NCBI RefSeq assembly: GCF_014698505.1
Contig: NZ_JACJTD010000022.1
Location: forward strand, 62,001 to 126,000
Length of the DNA: 64,000 nt
Direction: 5' to 3'
Source of the DNA: Nostoc foliaceum FACHB-393
Lineage (GTDB): Bacteria > Cyanobacteriota > Cyanobacteriia > Cyanobacteriales > Nostocaceae
The translations under genes were made by a program, and so were the position numbers. The stretch's first letter is position 1; each line of letters opens with the position of its first letter. Shown in pieces: positions 45,872 to 56,238 of this stretch. Under the pieces are notes generated by a model. The model saw nothing but the letters and a program-made list of their open reading frames with translations. It had not been told where the DNA came from and searched no databases.

Positions 45872-46638
45872 TCTAGCTCTTTACCAGAATCCTGGTTTTT
45901 GAATTGTTTTTGACTCTGTTCGCGGCGTGCTTGTTGCTCATTGAACAGAGTCTTGAAACGTTCAAATTCCTCTTTGGTGAGATTATTAATGATGATAGAG
46001 TACTCTTCTGAGTTATTGTCACGAGATGCCAAGAGTGCCTCTCGACTTTCTTCGTAATCAGGCAAATTTTTATCAAGGCTAAGAGTTTGCGAATCTTCTT
46101 CTAATTTTAGACTTGCAGTATATTCTTCACTTTTATAAATGATACCTTGTGTCTCTTTATCTGATTTTCCAAATATATCTAAGCGGTCTAAAATTACAGG
46201 AATAACAAACTGTCTAATTTGGAAATCGGCGGTAAGAGATTGTACTCTATCTTCTAGACTCTCTTCTACTGGGTTGCCATTATTGTCGTCATTTTTATTT
46301 GTGGGGTTTTTTAGAACATCTGGTTCAATTGTCATTCCTGTGAACTGGCTTGCTTCGGCTTGTGAAGATAACTCTTGATTAACTTGATTAACAAAAGTGA
46401 TAGGTTTAATTTCTGTAGAGTTTACTTTTACTTCATCTTGCACTACTTCACTGATTCTGTTAATTTCCGAATTAAACCGTAGCACAGCCTCTTTTAGTTC
46501 CTCAGCCGTTGGAGGTTTTTTTGCAGATTCTTCAAATTTATCATCAGGGATGTTAAGCTGTTTTATCAATTCTCTTAGGAGACTGGCTTGCATCGCTGGG
46601 GTTAAACCTTCTACTGGAAGTTCGATTAGTTGTTTCAT
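45868..46638 (-). CDS. Hypothetical protein downstream of the giant protein
   Basis: 256 residues, acidic and mostly helical or disordered, with no signal peptide. An N-terminal segment (LTPAMQASLLRELIKQLN) and a C-terminal helix (LTKEEFERFKTLFNEQQARR) flank a low-complexity middle. A GAGG site lies within the last codons of the giant gene. The start is only 7 bp after that stop, so translation is probably coupled. This suggests a partner or accessory of the polyvalent protein. No family is recognised. Confidence 0.6.
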   Translation of the reverse strand: MKQLIELPVEGLTPAMQASLLRELIKQLNIPDDKFEESAKKPPTAEELKEAVLRFNSEINRISEVVQDEVKVNSTEIKPITFVNQVNQELSSQAEASQFTGMTIEPDVLKNPTNKNDDNNGNPVEESLEDRVQSLTADFQIRQFVIPVILDRLDIFGKSDKETQGIIYKSEEYTASLKLEEDSQTLSLDKNLPDYEESREALLASRDNNSEEYSIIINNLTKEEFERFKTLFNEQQARREQSQKQFKNQDSGKELD

Positions 46639-46645
46639 ACTAAAA

Positions 46646-49600
46646 TTACCTCTCCACTAAATCTTTTTTGACATCTTTGAGCGCATTATTTATGCGTAAA
46701 TTCATGAGTTTAAAATCTTGTAATGTTTCATCACTGATGTTACTTACTTGGGTTTTTCCTTCTTTAACATATAATAATATATTGTCATTTTTATCTTTAA
46801 CTAAGTAAATTTTGTCTTGGGCTTTTGTAGCAATTTGGTATTTTTCTGTTTGTACTGACATAATGCCATTGATATCTTCCTGTCCAATGATTTTAACTAA
46901 ACTTTGGGCAAGACTGGTGATTTCATTAATTTTTTCTAGCTCCTTAATATCTCGCTCCATTGCCTTAAAAGCGTTCTCAAGACTGATATTTTCTTTTATG
47001 TATAAATCAGTTATCTCATGAATTCTATTGAGATATGTTTCTGATTTACCGAGTTTTTCAGATGCTATATACCAGTCTTGAAGATTTTGCACTGTATTAG
47101 CTTTCATCCGCTCGATAATGTTATCCATCGCTCCAACCTGCTGTATTCTGGGTTGAGAAGGTGATGCGAGTGCTTGGTCAATATTTGGTTGTTGACTTTG
47201 TTGTGGAGGGAAAATGCTCTTGTCTTTAGCAAGAAATGGGTTATGTGATACTTGTGTATTGGAAGAAATAGTGTTGGTACTAATTTTGGTATTTTCTACA
47301 GGATTAAATACAGCGTATCCTTGGGAAGTTTGTTCTAGCTTGTACCCTTTTTCTTGAAGATAATTTTGAACTAATTGATCAGTTCCTTGTGCGTTTCCGA
47401 CTATGAAAGAGCTTTTCGCTTCTATTGCCTTATTAAGTAACGGTTTGTAGTGATTTTCAAATGTTTGGGTAATTCCCTCGCTTCTTACTCCGCGCCACGG
47501 GCCAGACCCGGATACCATAATGATGTCGTCTTTTGAGTAATTTCCTGTGTTGGCGCGTTCTCCCCATGCTTGCTCGTAATTACGGGTGCTTGAAGGTGTT
47601 TCGGGGGGCGCAGCTGATTTACCGATAAACTGGGTGGCTATTTGTGCCATCGCAATATCTTTTTTCATGTGTTCAGCGACGGCGGCGTTTATGGGTTCGA
47701 GTTGGGACAGTGGATTTGTTAGCGGACGATCAGTCTGTTCGGATTTTTCCTGCTGAGTTTTTGCTGTAGTTTGTTGTGACTTTTCAACTACATTGGTGTA
47801 TGCTTCGCTGAGGGCTTGAATAAATGCGGATTCTTTACCCTTACCTTCCCACTGTTTATCCTGGGCGTTAGTTATATTGGTGAGGCGGTGCGTTGCGGAG
47901 GACAGTCGCGTGAGCGGGTTTCCCGACTTGAGCGAACTGTCCGTTGGGGTTCCCCCCGTTGTAGCAGCTGCGGTACAGTTTTCCAGCCACTCAGTTCCTC
48001 CGCGTTTGGCGATCGCCTCTGTTAGCCGGGGGTGTTGTTCGAGTTTAGCCTGAAGCACTTCTACCATTAACTTGTATTCATCAGCTGATGGATGCAACTG
48101 CTTTTGGTGGTTAAATGCGTGTTCGGCAGATGCGTATGCTACTCCTTCAGGTTTTTGGCTGTGGTTCTCTACTCCATATCGTCCGGCGGGGGCTTCTGGA
48201 TTATTATTGACTGAAACTTGGTAATCGTTTTGCAGCTTGCCTTGTTCTTTTGCGAGTGCAGTGGCAAGGCTGAGTGCTACTCCAAGACCATCTTTGGAGT
48301 CGGGGCTGATATTTACTGGAGTTGCAGGTTGTTTTTGAATGGTTGGGAACGGAACAATTTTGCCATTGACATAATCCCCTAGAGGCTCCATGAATAAGCC
48401 ATATACCTGACTCTTACTCGCCTGGGTTTGGGTAAGTTCTTTAGATGAATGTTTTTCCCATTTCGCCCAGGCTTGCTGGTAACTTGGATCTTGAATCATT
48501 TCGGGGGTAATTTTGTACTGCTTACCCACTCGGAAAGCAACTTGCTCGCCGTTTTTACCTTGGGCGATCGCAATATCTCCCTCTTTGACACCATAAGTTT
48601 TTTGGTAATCTACACCTCTGGTGGTGTGTATTCTACCGTGTCCGCGCATGGCATCGATAGTTGTATCAGCTGGTACTTTGGAAGATTCGCCGTGCAGATG
48701 CAGCGAATAAACCATTGGTACTGGTTTTCCAGATATAGTCGGGTTGCCTGGAATCTGAGGGTTAGCAGCGCGTGCCGCAGTGGAATTCCCAATGGCGATA
48801 ATTTCTTCTACAGTTGGTTGGTTTGAAGGGTGTGAAGGTATGTTTCGGGTGACTTCTCTGAGGCTTGTATAGCTACGTTCTACTTTAATTTCTCCCCCAG
48901 GTGTCCACTCGTTAGTTTTGATGGTAAGGTCGCTGTTGCTTTGGACTATTGCACGAGGAGGTTGGTTTGAGGCGAGGAAGTTTTCAAATTTCTGGTGATC
49001 GCTGTTTTCTCTGCCCAGGTCATTTTTAATTGACCAGATGTTGATAGACCATCTGCCAGCCTCAGTATTGAGTGCAGCGTGTTCGTTCTTGCAGTTAAAG
49101 CGGGTTACAGTACCCGACTCAAGTTTAAACTCTTGGTATTGTGCGTCCTGATTTTCCTCCCTAGTCCATGCCATTCGTTCCTTAGCAGCGCGATACCCCC
49201 AATCACAATTTCCGATATTAATGCTGCGGGCTTCCGTTGCGGCATAGGAGTCATCGCGGTGGTAGTTGATGCCAGCGCCGGGGTTCTCGGAGTAAGTGAC
49301 CAGCACAATATCAGCATCAGGATATACTTGCTTGACAAGTTCCATTAACTTGTCGTCCTGTACCCCTGGCTTGAAGTCTTTATCCTTCAAATCCCATTTT
49401 GCACCGACCCATGCGACTTGTCTTAGTAGTGCATAGTTGGATTTATCGTTTTGAAGTATAGGTTTGAGGTGGGTTTCAAGGTGCGATCGCAGCTGTTCTA
49501 CTTTTTCCTCGCTTACCTTACCCAATATTTCGATAGCTTTGGTTTGATCGGCTTGGCGCGAGTTTGGTAGTAATATTGCTTGGTTATCAGCTTCTAATTT

Positions 49601-52600
49601 TGTGTTTGTTGATACTTGTATATCAACTGCGTTTTTGTAAACTTGTGAAATACCTGCAACTGTAGCGTTAGTATTTGATTGAATGTTAGTTATATTATTT
49701 TCTGGTACAGCTTTTGCAGGAATAATTGGTACTGGAGAATCTTCTTGATTAAGCTCTCTTGGACGGTTAGGTAGTGCTTGTAGAGCTTTTTTGTACTCAC
49801 TATTTTCTAGAATTTGGTTTAATTCTAAACGACTACCTTCAGCCGCAACTTTTTGATTTAACTCTGCACTAAGTTGTTCGTAACGGTCAAATCCATCAAC
49901 TTCACCGATATTAATCGGTTCTCCAAGTAAACTATTTAATTCTTTGTTTATTTCTTCGAGAATTTCATTTTTATTAAAAATAAATGTAGCTGTGTTACTC
50001 TCAATAAAATAATGATTTTCAGTAGATTTTGATTCTAGCCAAGTAGCTACAGCGATCGCGTCTTGTGCGGGAACAACTAATCCGAGAGCTTCTTTAGTTT
50101 CTACCTGCGATCCATCTGGAGAACTATATTGTTGGTTTGGGTTATAAAAATATACAGTTTGTTCTGGAACGAATGGAGTGGGTTGTGATGATGTATCTGC
50201 ACTCTTGATATTACCACCAGCACGGTCAATAAAGGTTTGTTTTAGTTCGTCACTAATAGTACTTTCATCAAGTACGAATACAGTCATACCTTTTTTGGCT
50301 TCTAATCGAGCTTGTGATATGGCAAGCTGTTCGTATGATACTCCTACTTTTTCGAGATACTTTTTGGTTTTTTCGGCTATATTTTCATCAACTGCTAATC
50401 CTAAAAGCCCTACTAATTTTTGTTCTTTATCTTGGAACATGATTGCAGGACGTTCGTTAATTTTACCGATTATTTGGTTACGTTTTTCTTGCTGTTCATT
50501 TCTCACAGGCTGCTCATTACTGATAAGCTGACTGCGCTTAACCCATTTATCGGGATACTCTACTGTTTCTGGATTAATAGTTATTTTACAGGTACTTTCA
50601 TTACTGGTAATTTCTACAGGGATAGTAGTTCGTTGTTGGTTTAAGCGAATAATACCTGTATCAATTAGTTTTTGTACAGTGCTACTTTCTTTCCTTTGCC
50701 ACTGTCTTTGTACATTCTCTCTATTTAACTCGGCTTCGAGGCGTTCAGTATGCTGACCAATAATACCGAGTGATTGATCACCAATTTTAGCAATATAAAT
50801 GTGCTTTTTATCAAATGCTCTAACTAAACTTTCTTTAAATGCTTGGTTGCTAATCTCCTGTTTTTTGTATTTTGGATTAGTAATATTAATTCGTAAAAAA
50901 TTTCCCTTAGATGTCTCTGCTATTGCATAGGCATTTTGTCCGGTGATGATGGTTTGAATTTTAAGCTGTAACTGTTGCCCATTACCAGGTTTTTCTGCTA
51001 GCCAACCTTGAGCAATACCCTCCTTGATTGATTCATTATCAATGTTGCCTAGTTTCTCAGGTTTATTACCATTTTGAAGATAAATACTATAGTCTTCACG
51101 AATAAGATCAACCTTTTCAATTGTTAACATTACAGGTTCATTATTGAACCTCTGGGAATTTCCAAACTTATTAACTTCACCTACTTTGAAGGTAAGTTCT
51201 GGTAGTCCGGGTACTTTGGTTGTAACAGAGGTGGTATAAACTTCACCTTTTTCAATGCTGGCAATAGCAACACTACCAATTGGTAATCGGGCGTTACTTT
51301 GTTCTATATTTCCAAATGTTTCGTAATTACCTTCCTGATTCTGGATTTCAATGACACTTTTCCCATCTTCAGCTAGATTAAATCGAATATTTTGAGGTTT
51401 ATTTTCATGAAACAATTCACTACTTCTGTCGAAGCCAGTGATACTAAACTCGTTAAATTTGAGTGTGTCTAACTGACTGATAATCTCTTGAGGGAACGAC
51501 GCAAAGGCGAAATTAGAAACTTTCTTTTGGTAATCGCTACCTTTATCATTACTACTCTCACGAGTAGTTGATACTGCCCAGGTAGCAGCTGCCATTGCTA
51601 GCTTTTGTCCTTCTGGAATTGAATTGTAAAATTCTTCTGCTATCTGGTAGGCTTTTTGGTAAAGAAGTTTAATTTGACCTTCGCTAAGTTCAGTTTGGAA
51701 GGCTATTTTGTTAGACGTTACTTCCTGTCCAAGTGCAATTCCTATCTCTTCAGCTTTATTTTCTTGCTCCTTAGCAAGTGTTCCTAATGCCCTAAACTTG
51801 GGTTTGTTGTTCTCAGTTTCATCGTTAATTTGGGCATAAACTACATATTTATGTGGGCGGTTACTGTTGCGCTTGTCTTCAAATATTTCTGATAGCTTGA
51901 TTGTAATTTTATTAGCTTTCCAGATAAATTCGTTGTCATACTGTAAAAGGTTAGTTACACTTACTTGATTGCCATTAGCAAGGGTAATATTTGCAGACGG
52001 CCCTTTTTCAGTTTCTCTTTGTCTAGATAGCTGACTCGCTTGGTTAAAGGATTTGTCGAATTCTTTTTTTACAAGAGTAGCTCTTAATCGCTGTTCGTTA
52101 GAAAACTCGACACCTTTAAATAAAGCTTCAAATTGAGCGATTTCACGCGATTCGAGACGAGCTTTTTCAAAATACTGGTTGGTTTGAGCAATTAGTAATT
52201 CAACAGGCGAGTATCCCGTCGGTTGAATTGTATTGTCAATATAGACATCTTTCTTCTTATCCTTAATATAGTTAACTTCCCGGTGGAGAATCCGACTGTT
52301 GTTGCGGATAATTTGCATTTCGGGTTTTTTGGCACTTTTGAAGAGGTCAACTGCAATTTGGTTTTGAAATGCTGCCTCGGCAATCATTTCGCGGTATATT
52401 TCGATGTTAGTATTCATTGCCACCAGTGCATTGACCTGGTTTAGGGGTTCTTGCCGAACAGTTTTGATAAACTCTTCCATGTAACCGCGATACTTGACAG
52501 GAAGCTCTTTCCCTTCAATACCCTTGGATTTTGCCCAGGCTTCTGTTTTAAATAAATCTTCGTAGTGTTTGGCTACCTGCTGTACGTACTCGATTTGCTC

Positions 52601-54517
52601 TCTCTCGCTACCAAAGTTTTTCAGGATAGTAATTTCTGACTCTAACGCCTCGATTGAGGTCAGGTGATTGTTGATAACACCGACACTAATGCCATCGCTC
52701 ATGTGGATGGCGATTTCTTCAAATTCTGGCTGACTGCCATCTTCCTGGTAAAAAGATTGTTTTTTGAGTTTAACAGTTGGATCGTAAGCGTTTTCAGGCA
52801 GGTTGCGCTCCCTTGCCTCGGCAGTGAGGTTTGGATACCTACTTGCCCGCTCAAAGCCAATACAATCACCATCGTAGTCGCGTGCCTGACGCTCTTGTTC
52901 GGACTCTTGAGGAAGAATTTCTAGTTCGTAACCAGCTGACTTTAGTTCTAAAATATACTCATTAAATTTGTTGGTAAACTCGATTTTGTCTTTAGTTTCG
53001 AGCTTGTCGATATTTTTATCTAAGTAATTTTCAATACCTTCTAATTGGAGATTTTTACTTTGGGCTTCGGGTAGGACAGATTTAATTTGCTCGTTTAGAC
53101 GGTTATAAATGCGATCGCTTGTTTCGTCTGAGACAGCGATCGCACCCGCGAGAGGTTGACCATCAGGCCCAAGGATATCTTCTACAACTTTGTTAGTTGA
53201 GACGCACAGACCATTTGAGTTGAGGAAAGGGGAGCGGAAGTTGAGAACTTCTTCCCCGCTTTGATAATGCGGGATGCAGATTTCCCCATTTTGTAGGTCT
53301 TTGCAGGGAATGACCATTGCCCGTTCAAACGTCAGTGTTTTGCCGATAGCAATTTCTTTCCACTCGTTTTGGACGAACCGGGCCAGTTCGCGCTGTACTT
53401 TCTCAGTTTCGAGAAGTTGACCTTCTCCTTGCAGGTCAGCTTTGATGAGTTTGTAAATAAATGAATCAGTAGCAATGCGATCGCCTACGGCGGGCGCTCC
53501 TGCGCCATCGCGCAAAGTTTCTAATTCTTCTGCTACTGTTGGATCTTCTGCTGCTTCTTCTAGTGAGTTTGCTTGCTCTTCTAAAAAGGCTTTCCGCTTC
53601 TCATACTTTTCGCAGTAAAGTTGTGCAAGTTGCCGGGGGTCGTCCTGTACAACATTCAGCTTTTTGGCTTCAAGTTCTAGCTGTTCGGTAAAGTCTTTCA
53701 GCCCGTTAAGGAATGAAGCGAGTAACTGCGAGATAGCTGTTTTACCGAGTTCAGATTGTGATTTTTCACCTAGCCAGATATTTTGCCTGTACAGTCCAGG
53801 TTGAATTTGGGGCTTGCTTGGCCCATTAGGGTTGTCTTTATCAGTTCCCTTGAATGCAGATAAGGGAAGAATTAAGTCAATTTTAGTTGAGTTGTTGGGA
53901 TCTGAATAATTGAGGATTTGGTCAAGGTTTGCAGGGCGTAGTGTACCTTTGCCAAAGCGGTATTTGTTATCATCTCCGTCTTGGTCAGTCCAGCCGAAAC
54001 GGTGCTGAATTACTCGATATTTATCACCTTTTTGATGCTTGGTTAATTCGTGATATAAGTCTGTGGATATTTGCCCGTAACAGTCTCCTGTTAGCCGATA
54101 CGCCTGATCGTTACTAATAACGCCACCATTTTCACCATTACTGTCATCAACAATTAGAATATTTAACTCTTTATTGACGCTATTTTTACACGAACCGAGA
54201 AAAATAGATCCATAAGCACCTCTATCTTTGTTGTCAGGGCATAATTGTTTAATTCTATCTAGACATTCTTCCGGCCCATATAGCAACCGTGTTTTTGATG
54301 ATAATAATAATTTGTGACCTTCAGGATGATTAATTAATTGTTTCACAGTAGACTTTTCGTCCATATGCCCGAACGAAAAGTTAACCCCAGGAAAGAAATG
54401 TTCTATTAGGGTATTATTAAGTTCTTCTTTTAACAGTGAACCTGGATTATCCGTATTACCATCTGTATGAATCCACTGATTTAACCTAGTGTCAAAATGT
54501 TTAGCTTGAATTGTCAT
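46646..54517 (-). CDS. Giant polyvalent protein: RNAP/RdRP-like core, AlkB-like, ASCH-, NADAR- and SLOG-like domains
   Basis: 2623 residues with no signal peptide. Residues 95-225 hold the first barrel-like part (GGVISNDQAYRL 131-142, FGKGTLRP 188-195). Residues 410-560 hold FRSPF (R428) and DYDGD (547-551), the metal-binding motif pattern of two-barrel RNA polymerases. Long variable regions follow. About 1690-1840 is an AlkB-like 2OG-Fe(II) oxygenase (H1753, D1755, H1813, R1822). About 1935-2030 looks ASCH/PUA-like. About 2100-2245 looks NADAR-like (SAEHAF at 2130-2135, W2223). About 2328-2410 looks SLOG-like (VSGSGPWRG, GNAQGTDQLV). A coiled coil ends the protein. This fits the polyvalent proteins carried by conjugative elements and phages. 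Single domain calls are by eye; the RNAP-like and AlkB-like ones are best. Confidence 0.7.
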   Translation of the reverse strand: MTIQAKHFDTRLNQWIHTDGNTDNPGSLLKEELNNTLIEHFFPGVNFSFGHMDEKSTVKQLINHPEGHKLLLSSKTRLLYGPEECLDRIKQLCPDNKDRGAYGSIFLGSCKNSVNKELNILIVDDSNGENGGVISNDQAYRLTGDCYGQISTDLYHELTKHQKGDKYRVIQHRFGWTDQDGDDNKYRFGKGTLRPANLDQILNYSDPNNSTKIDLILPLSAFKGTDKDNPNGPSKPQIQPGLYRQNIWLGEKSQSELGKTAISQLLASFLNGLKDFTEQLELEAKKLNVVQDDPRQLAQLYCEKYEKRKAFLEEQANSLEEAAEDPTVAEELETLRDGAGAPAVGDRIATDSFIYKLIKADLQGEGQLLETEKVQRELARFVQNEWKEIAIGKTLTFERAMVIPCKDLQNGEICIPHYQSGEEVLNFRSPFLNSNGLCVSTNKVVEDILGPDGQPLAGAIAVSDETSDRIYNRLNEQIKSVLPEAQSKNLQLEGIENYLDKNIDKLETKDKIEFTNKFNEYILELKSAGYELEILPQESEQERQARDYDGDCIGFERASRYPNLTAEARERNLPENAYDPTVKLKKQSFYQEDGSQPEFEEIAIHMSDGISVGVINNHLTSIEALESEITILKNFGSEREQIEYVQQVAKHYEDLFKTEAWAKSKGIEGKELPVKYRGYMEEFIKTVRQEPLNQVNALVAMNTNIEIYREMIAEAAFQNQIAVDLFKSAKKPEMQIIRNNSRILHREVNYIKDKKKDVYIDNTIQPTGYSPVELLIAQTNQYFEKARLESREIAQFEALFKGVEFSNEQRLRATLVKKEFDKSFNQASQLSRQRETEKGPSANITLANGNQVSVTNLLQYDNEFIWKANKITIKLSEIFEDKRNSNRPHKYVVYAQINDETENNKPKFRALGTLAKEQENKAEEIGIALGQEVTSNKIAFQTELSEGQIKLLYQKAYQIAEEFYNSIPEGQKLAMAAATWAVSTTRESSNDKGSDYQKKVSNFAFASFPQEIISQLDTLKFNEFSITGFDRSSELFHENKPQNIRFNLAEDGKSVIEIQNQEGNYETFGNIEQSNARLPIGSVAIASIEKGEVYTTSVTTKVPGLPELTFKVGEVNKFGNSQRFNNEPVMLTIEKVDLIREDYSIYLQNGNKPEKLGNIDNESIKEGIAQGWLAEKPGNGQQLQLKIQTIITGQNAYAIAETSKGNFLRINITNPKYKKQEISNQAFKESLVRAFDKKHIYIAKIGDQSLGIIGQHTERLEAELNRENVQRQWQRKESSTVQKLIDTGIIRLNQQRTTIPVEITSNESTCKITINPETVEYPDKWVKRSQLISNEQPVRNEQQEKRNQIIGKINERPAIMFQDKEQKLVGLLGLAVDENIAEKTKKYLEKVGVSYEQLAISQARLEAKKGMTVFVLDESTISDELKQTFIDRAGGNIKSADTSSQPTPFVPEQTVYFYNPNQQYSSPDGSQVETKEALGLVVPAQDAIAVATWLESKSTENHYFIESNTATFIFNKNEILEEINKELNSLLGEPINIGEVDGFDRYEQLSAELNQKVAAEGSRLELNQILENSEYKKALQALPNRPRELNQEDSPVPIIPAKAVPENNITNIQSNTNATVAGISQVYKNAVDIQVSTNTKLEADNQAILLPNSRQADQTKAIEILGKVSEEKVEQLRSHLETHLKPILQNDKSNYALLRQVAWVGAKWDLKDKDFKPGVQDDKLMELVKQVYPDADIVLVTYSENPGAGINYHRDDSYAATEARSINIGNCDWGYRAAKERMAWTREENQDAQYQEFKLESGTVTRFNCKNEHAALNTEAGRWSINIWSIKNDLGRENSDHQKFENFLASNQPPRAIVQSNSDLTIKTNEWTPGGEIKVERSYTSLREVTRNIPSHPSNQPTVEEIIAIGNSTAARAANPQIPGNPTISGKPVPMVYSLHLHGESSKVPADTTIDAMRGHGRIHTTRGVDYQKTYGVKEGDIAIAQGKNGEQVAFRVGKQYKITPEMIQDPSYQQAWAKWEKHSSKELTQTQASKSQVYGLFMEPLGDYVNGKIVPFPTIQKQPATPVNISPDSKDGLGVALSLATALAKEQGKLQNDYQVSVNNNPEAPAGRYGVENHSQKPEGVAYASAEHAFNHQKQLHPSADEYKLMVEVLQAKLEQHPRLTEAIAKRGGTEWLENCTAAATTGGTPTDSSLKSGNPLTRLSSATHRLTNITNAQDKQWEGKGKESAFIQALSEAYTNVVEKSQQTTAKTQQEKSEQTDRPLTNPLSQLEPINAAVAEHMKKDIAMAQIATQFIGKSAAPPETPSSTRNYEQAWGERANTGNYSKDDIIMVSGSGPWRGVRSEGITQTFENHYKPLLNKAIEAKSSFIVGNAQGTDQLVQNYLQEKGYKLEQTSQGYAVFNPVENTKISTNTISSNTQVSHNPFLAKDKSIFPPQQSQQPNIDQALASPSQPRIQQVGAMDNIIERMKANTVQNLQDWYIASEKLGKSETYLNRIHEITDLYIKENISLENAFKAMERDIKELEKINEITSLAQSLVKIIGQEDINGIMSVQTEKYQIATKAQDKIYLVKDKNDNILLYVKEGKTQVSNISDETLQDFKLMNLRINNALKDVKKDLVER

Positions 54518-54926
54518 ATATAAACAATTAAACTTATAAATTTAAATATAAATTTTTACTTTTTGGCACTAAAATACCCTTAGAGCTTGATTTTACTTTC
54601 TCTATATCGGTAATTTATTAAACAATTTTCTAATTTCTATTTGCAAAATAAATGTAATTATTAATACTGATTAATGTAGCTATTACGTAGATCCAGTCTC
54701 CTGAAGACCTATTCGGCGTGATCTCAAAATTTAAGTATGAAAAAAATATACAAACTTCTCAATTACTTCTTGCTTAATGCTAAATCAGTAGTAACATTCT
54801 TAATGTTTGCCATTGTGCCGATGTTTGTAGTTTGAGAGAGAAAGCTAAATTAGTGTGGCAACAGGTTGATAATTTTATGTCTGCCTAATTTTTTACCCTT
54901 CTGTAGTTTTTCAATTTGGAGCTGTA

Positions 54927-54970
54927 CTTTGTTCTAGCTATTATTTTTATTTAAAGTAACTAGAACAAAG
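54927..54970. repeat. GTTCTAG inverted-repeat element, copy 1
   Basis: Arms CTTTGTTCTAG and CTAGAACAAAG (11 bp each) are 22 bp apart. The reverse complement of copy 2 (56239-56280) matches it closely, including CTAGCTAT at one inner edge and AAAGTAACTAG at the other. The remainder of 54518-55015 is AT-rich and presumably carries the giant gene promoter. No gene was recognised there. Confidence 0.5.
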
Positions 54971-55015
54971 GGGCTTGAGATACAAAGCTTGACTTCTCAG
55001 TATACTGAGCAAGAT

Positions 55016-55372
55016 TCAAGTAGGATTCCTATATAAAATACATAATTTTGTATAGTGTTGTAGACGTTCTGCGTAATATTTAGCTTTAAGTTGGTTCTCT
55101 AACTCTTCCAATTTAGATGATTTTATAGGTTCTAAACCTAAATAATTATGATACGCCTCATTAGCTTCATTAAGAACACTATGAGATTGATATGATGCTT
55201 CGTTTTTAACCATAAACTCTATCAAGCTTTCTATAGTGTCACCCTGCCAAGAGTCTGAAATCTTATCTTGAAATCTTCCTCTTTTAGTCGATGTGGCATC
55301 ACTCCATAAATCACCAAAGGGTGCATCTTGATTTTTAAATTGTTTGAGCCATTCTCTAAAACTTATGGTCAT
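55016..55372 (-). CDS. YozE-SAM-like small protein
   Basis: 118 residues. The N-terminal ISFREWLKQFKNQDAPFGDL matches the YozE SAM-like pattern (SFxxWLxxQ...DxPxGDLA), and the rest is helical. These small domains occur in Gram-positive bacteria and mobile elements with unknown function. GGGAG lies 9 bp upstream of the ATG. It lies between two inverted-repeat elements together with the next gene. Confidence 0.55.
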   Translation of the reverse strand: MTISFREWLKQFKNQDAPFGDLWSDATSTKRGRFQDKISDSWQGDTIESLIEFMVKNEASYQSHSVLNEANEAYHNYLGLEPIKSSKLEELENQLKAKYYAERLQHYTKLCILYRNPT

Positions 55373-55545
55373 TTTTCATTTCTCCCTAGTCGGTTTTTAG
55401 CCTGTTGGCATACCTATCAGAGCAATTCGATCGTAACCGTCACAGCGTACTGGTAGATAAAGCAGCTTTACAGATAAGATAATCCTGTATTTCAGTATCT
55501 ATATTTTGTGGCAGTAATAAAGTAAATTTTCCCTTTTTGCTGGTT

Positions 55546-56226
55546 TTATGAGTCGATGGGTATAATTTCATCACTGTTGAAAACTTCAACTGTAGCATTT
55601 GGACTGTTCATATCTGTGGTTTGTTCGAGTAGGCGTGTTGCTTCCTCAAGCAATGTGCTTGCGTTGTGAAGCAGTGTTCGCATTTGGGTTAACTTGTTCC
55701 GCCGTTCGATACCAAGTTGTGCCTCTATATACCGTGCATCATCATGATGGCTGAGGTGAATTACCCGTACTTCTTGTTCTTTCTCTGAAGGTGCAAACAT
55801 TGCGTTTTCGGCGGTTAATTTATAGTACGAGTACGTACCACTCGGCCGTTTGACATTGTAGATGTGGAGTTCGCAACCAGGTGGCGCGATGTACTGTCCG
55901 TCGAAGTTGGTAAGTCCAGTACGAATATTATCTAATGTGGTGGCGATCGCCTCAATGGCCGGGATAACACTTAACGATTCTGGTGATTGCGGGCAACCGC
56001 GCCTCATCAGCATCATGATAGCGGCAGAACGACGGGTCAGGCGAATTTGTTCTTGATACTGGCGCATTTGTTCTTCCCGAATACGAACAAGTTCGAGTTC
56101 TTCATCGGGGCTTAGTTGAACCGCACTCCCACAGGTTTTGTAATTTAAGCAGTCGCCAGAGTCTATGCTTGGGTATTGCATCATACTGGCACAGTCAAAT
56201 CCAAGTCCGCATTTTTTCTTGGGCAT
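55546..56226 (-). CDS. Cys-rich hypothetical protein of cyanobacterial plasmids
   Basis: 226 residues. The N-terminus has CGLGFDC and CLNYKTCG, a possible four-Cys zinc or cluster site. A coiled helix (about 38-65) follows, then a beta-rich region with PSGTYSYYKLTAENAMF, and an amphipathic helix near the C-terminus. I recognise no named family. An inverted-repeat element lies 12-54 bp upstream, in the promoter position, so it may be autoregulated or share control with the neighbouring genes. Confidence 0.55.
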   Translation of the reverse strand: MPKKKCGLGFDCASMMQYPSIDSGDCLNYKTCGSAVQLSPDEELELVRIREEQMRQYQEQIRLTRRSAAIMMLMRRGCPQSPESLSVIPAIEAIATTLDNIRTGLTNFDGQYIAPPGCELHIYNVKRPSGTYSYYKLTAENAMFAPSEKEQEVRVIHLSHHDDARYIEAQLGIERRNKLTQMRTLLHNASTLLEEATRLLEQTTDMNSPNATVEVFNSDEIIPIDS

Positions 56227-56238
56227 AGGTTACATTTT

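Noticed and set aside
47816..48826. Plus-strand frames opposite the giant gene
   Set aside because: They lie antisense to clear coding sequence with domain motifs and have no motifs of their own.
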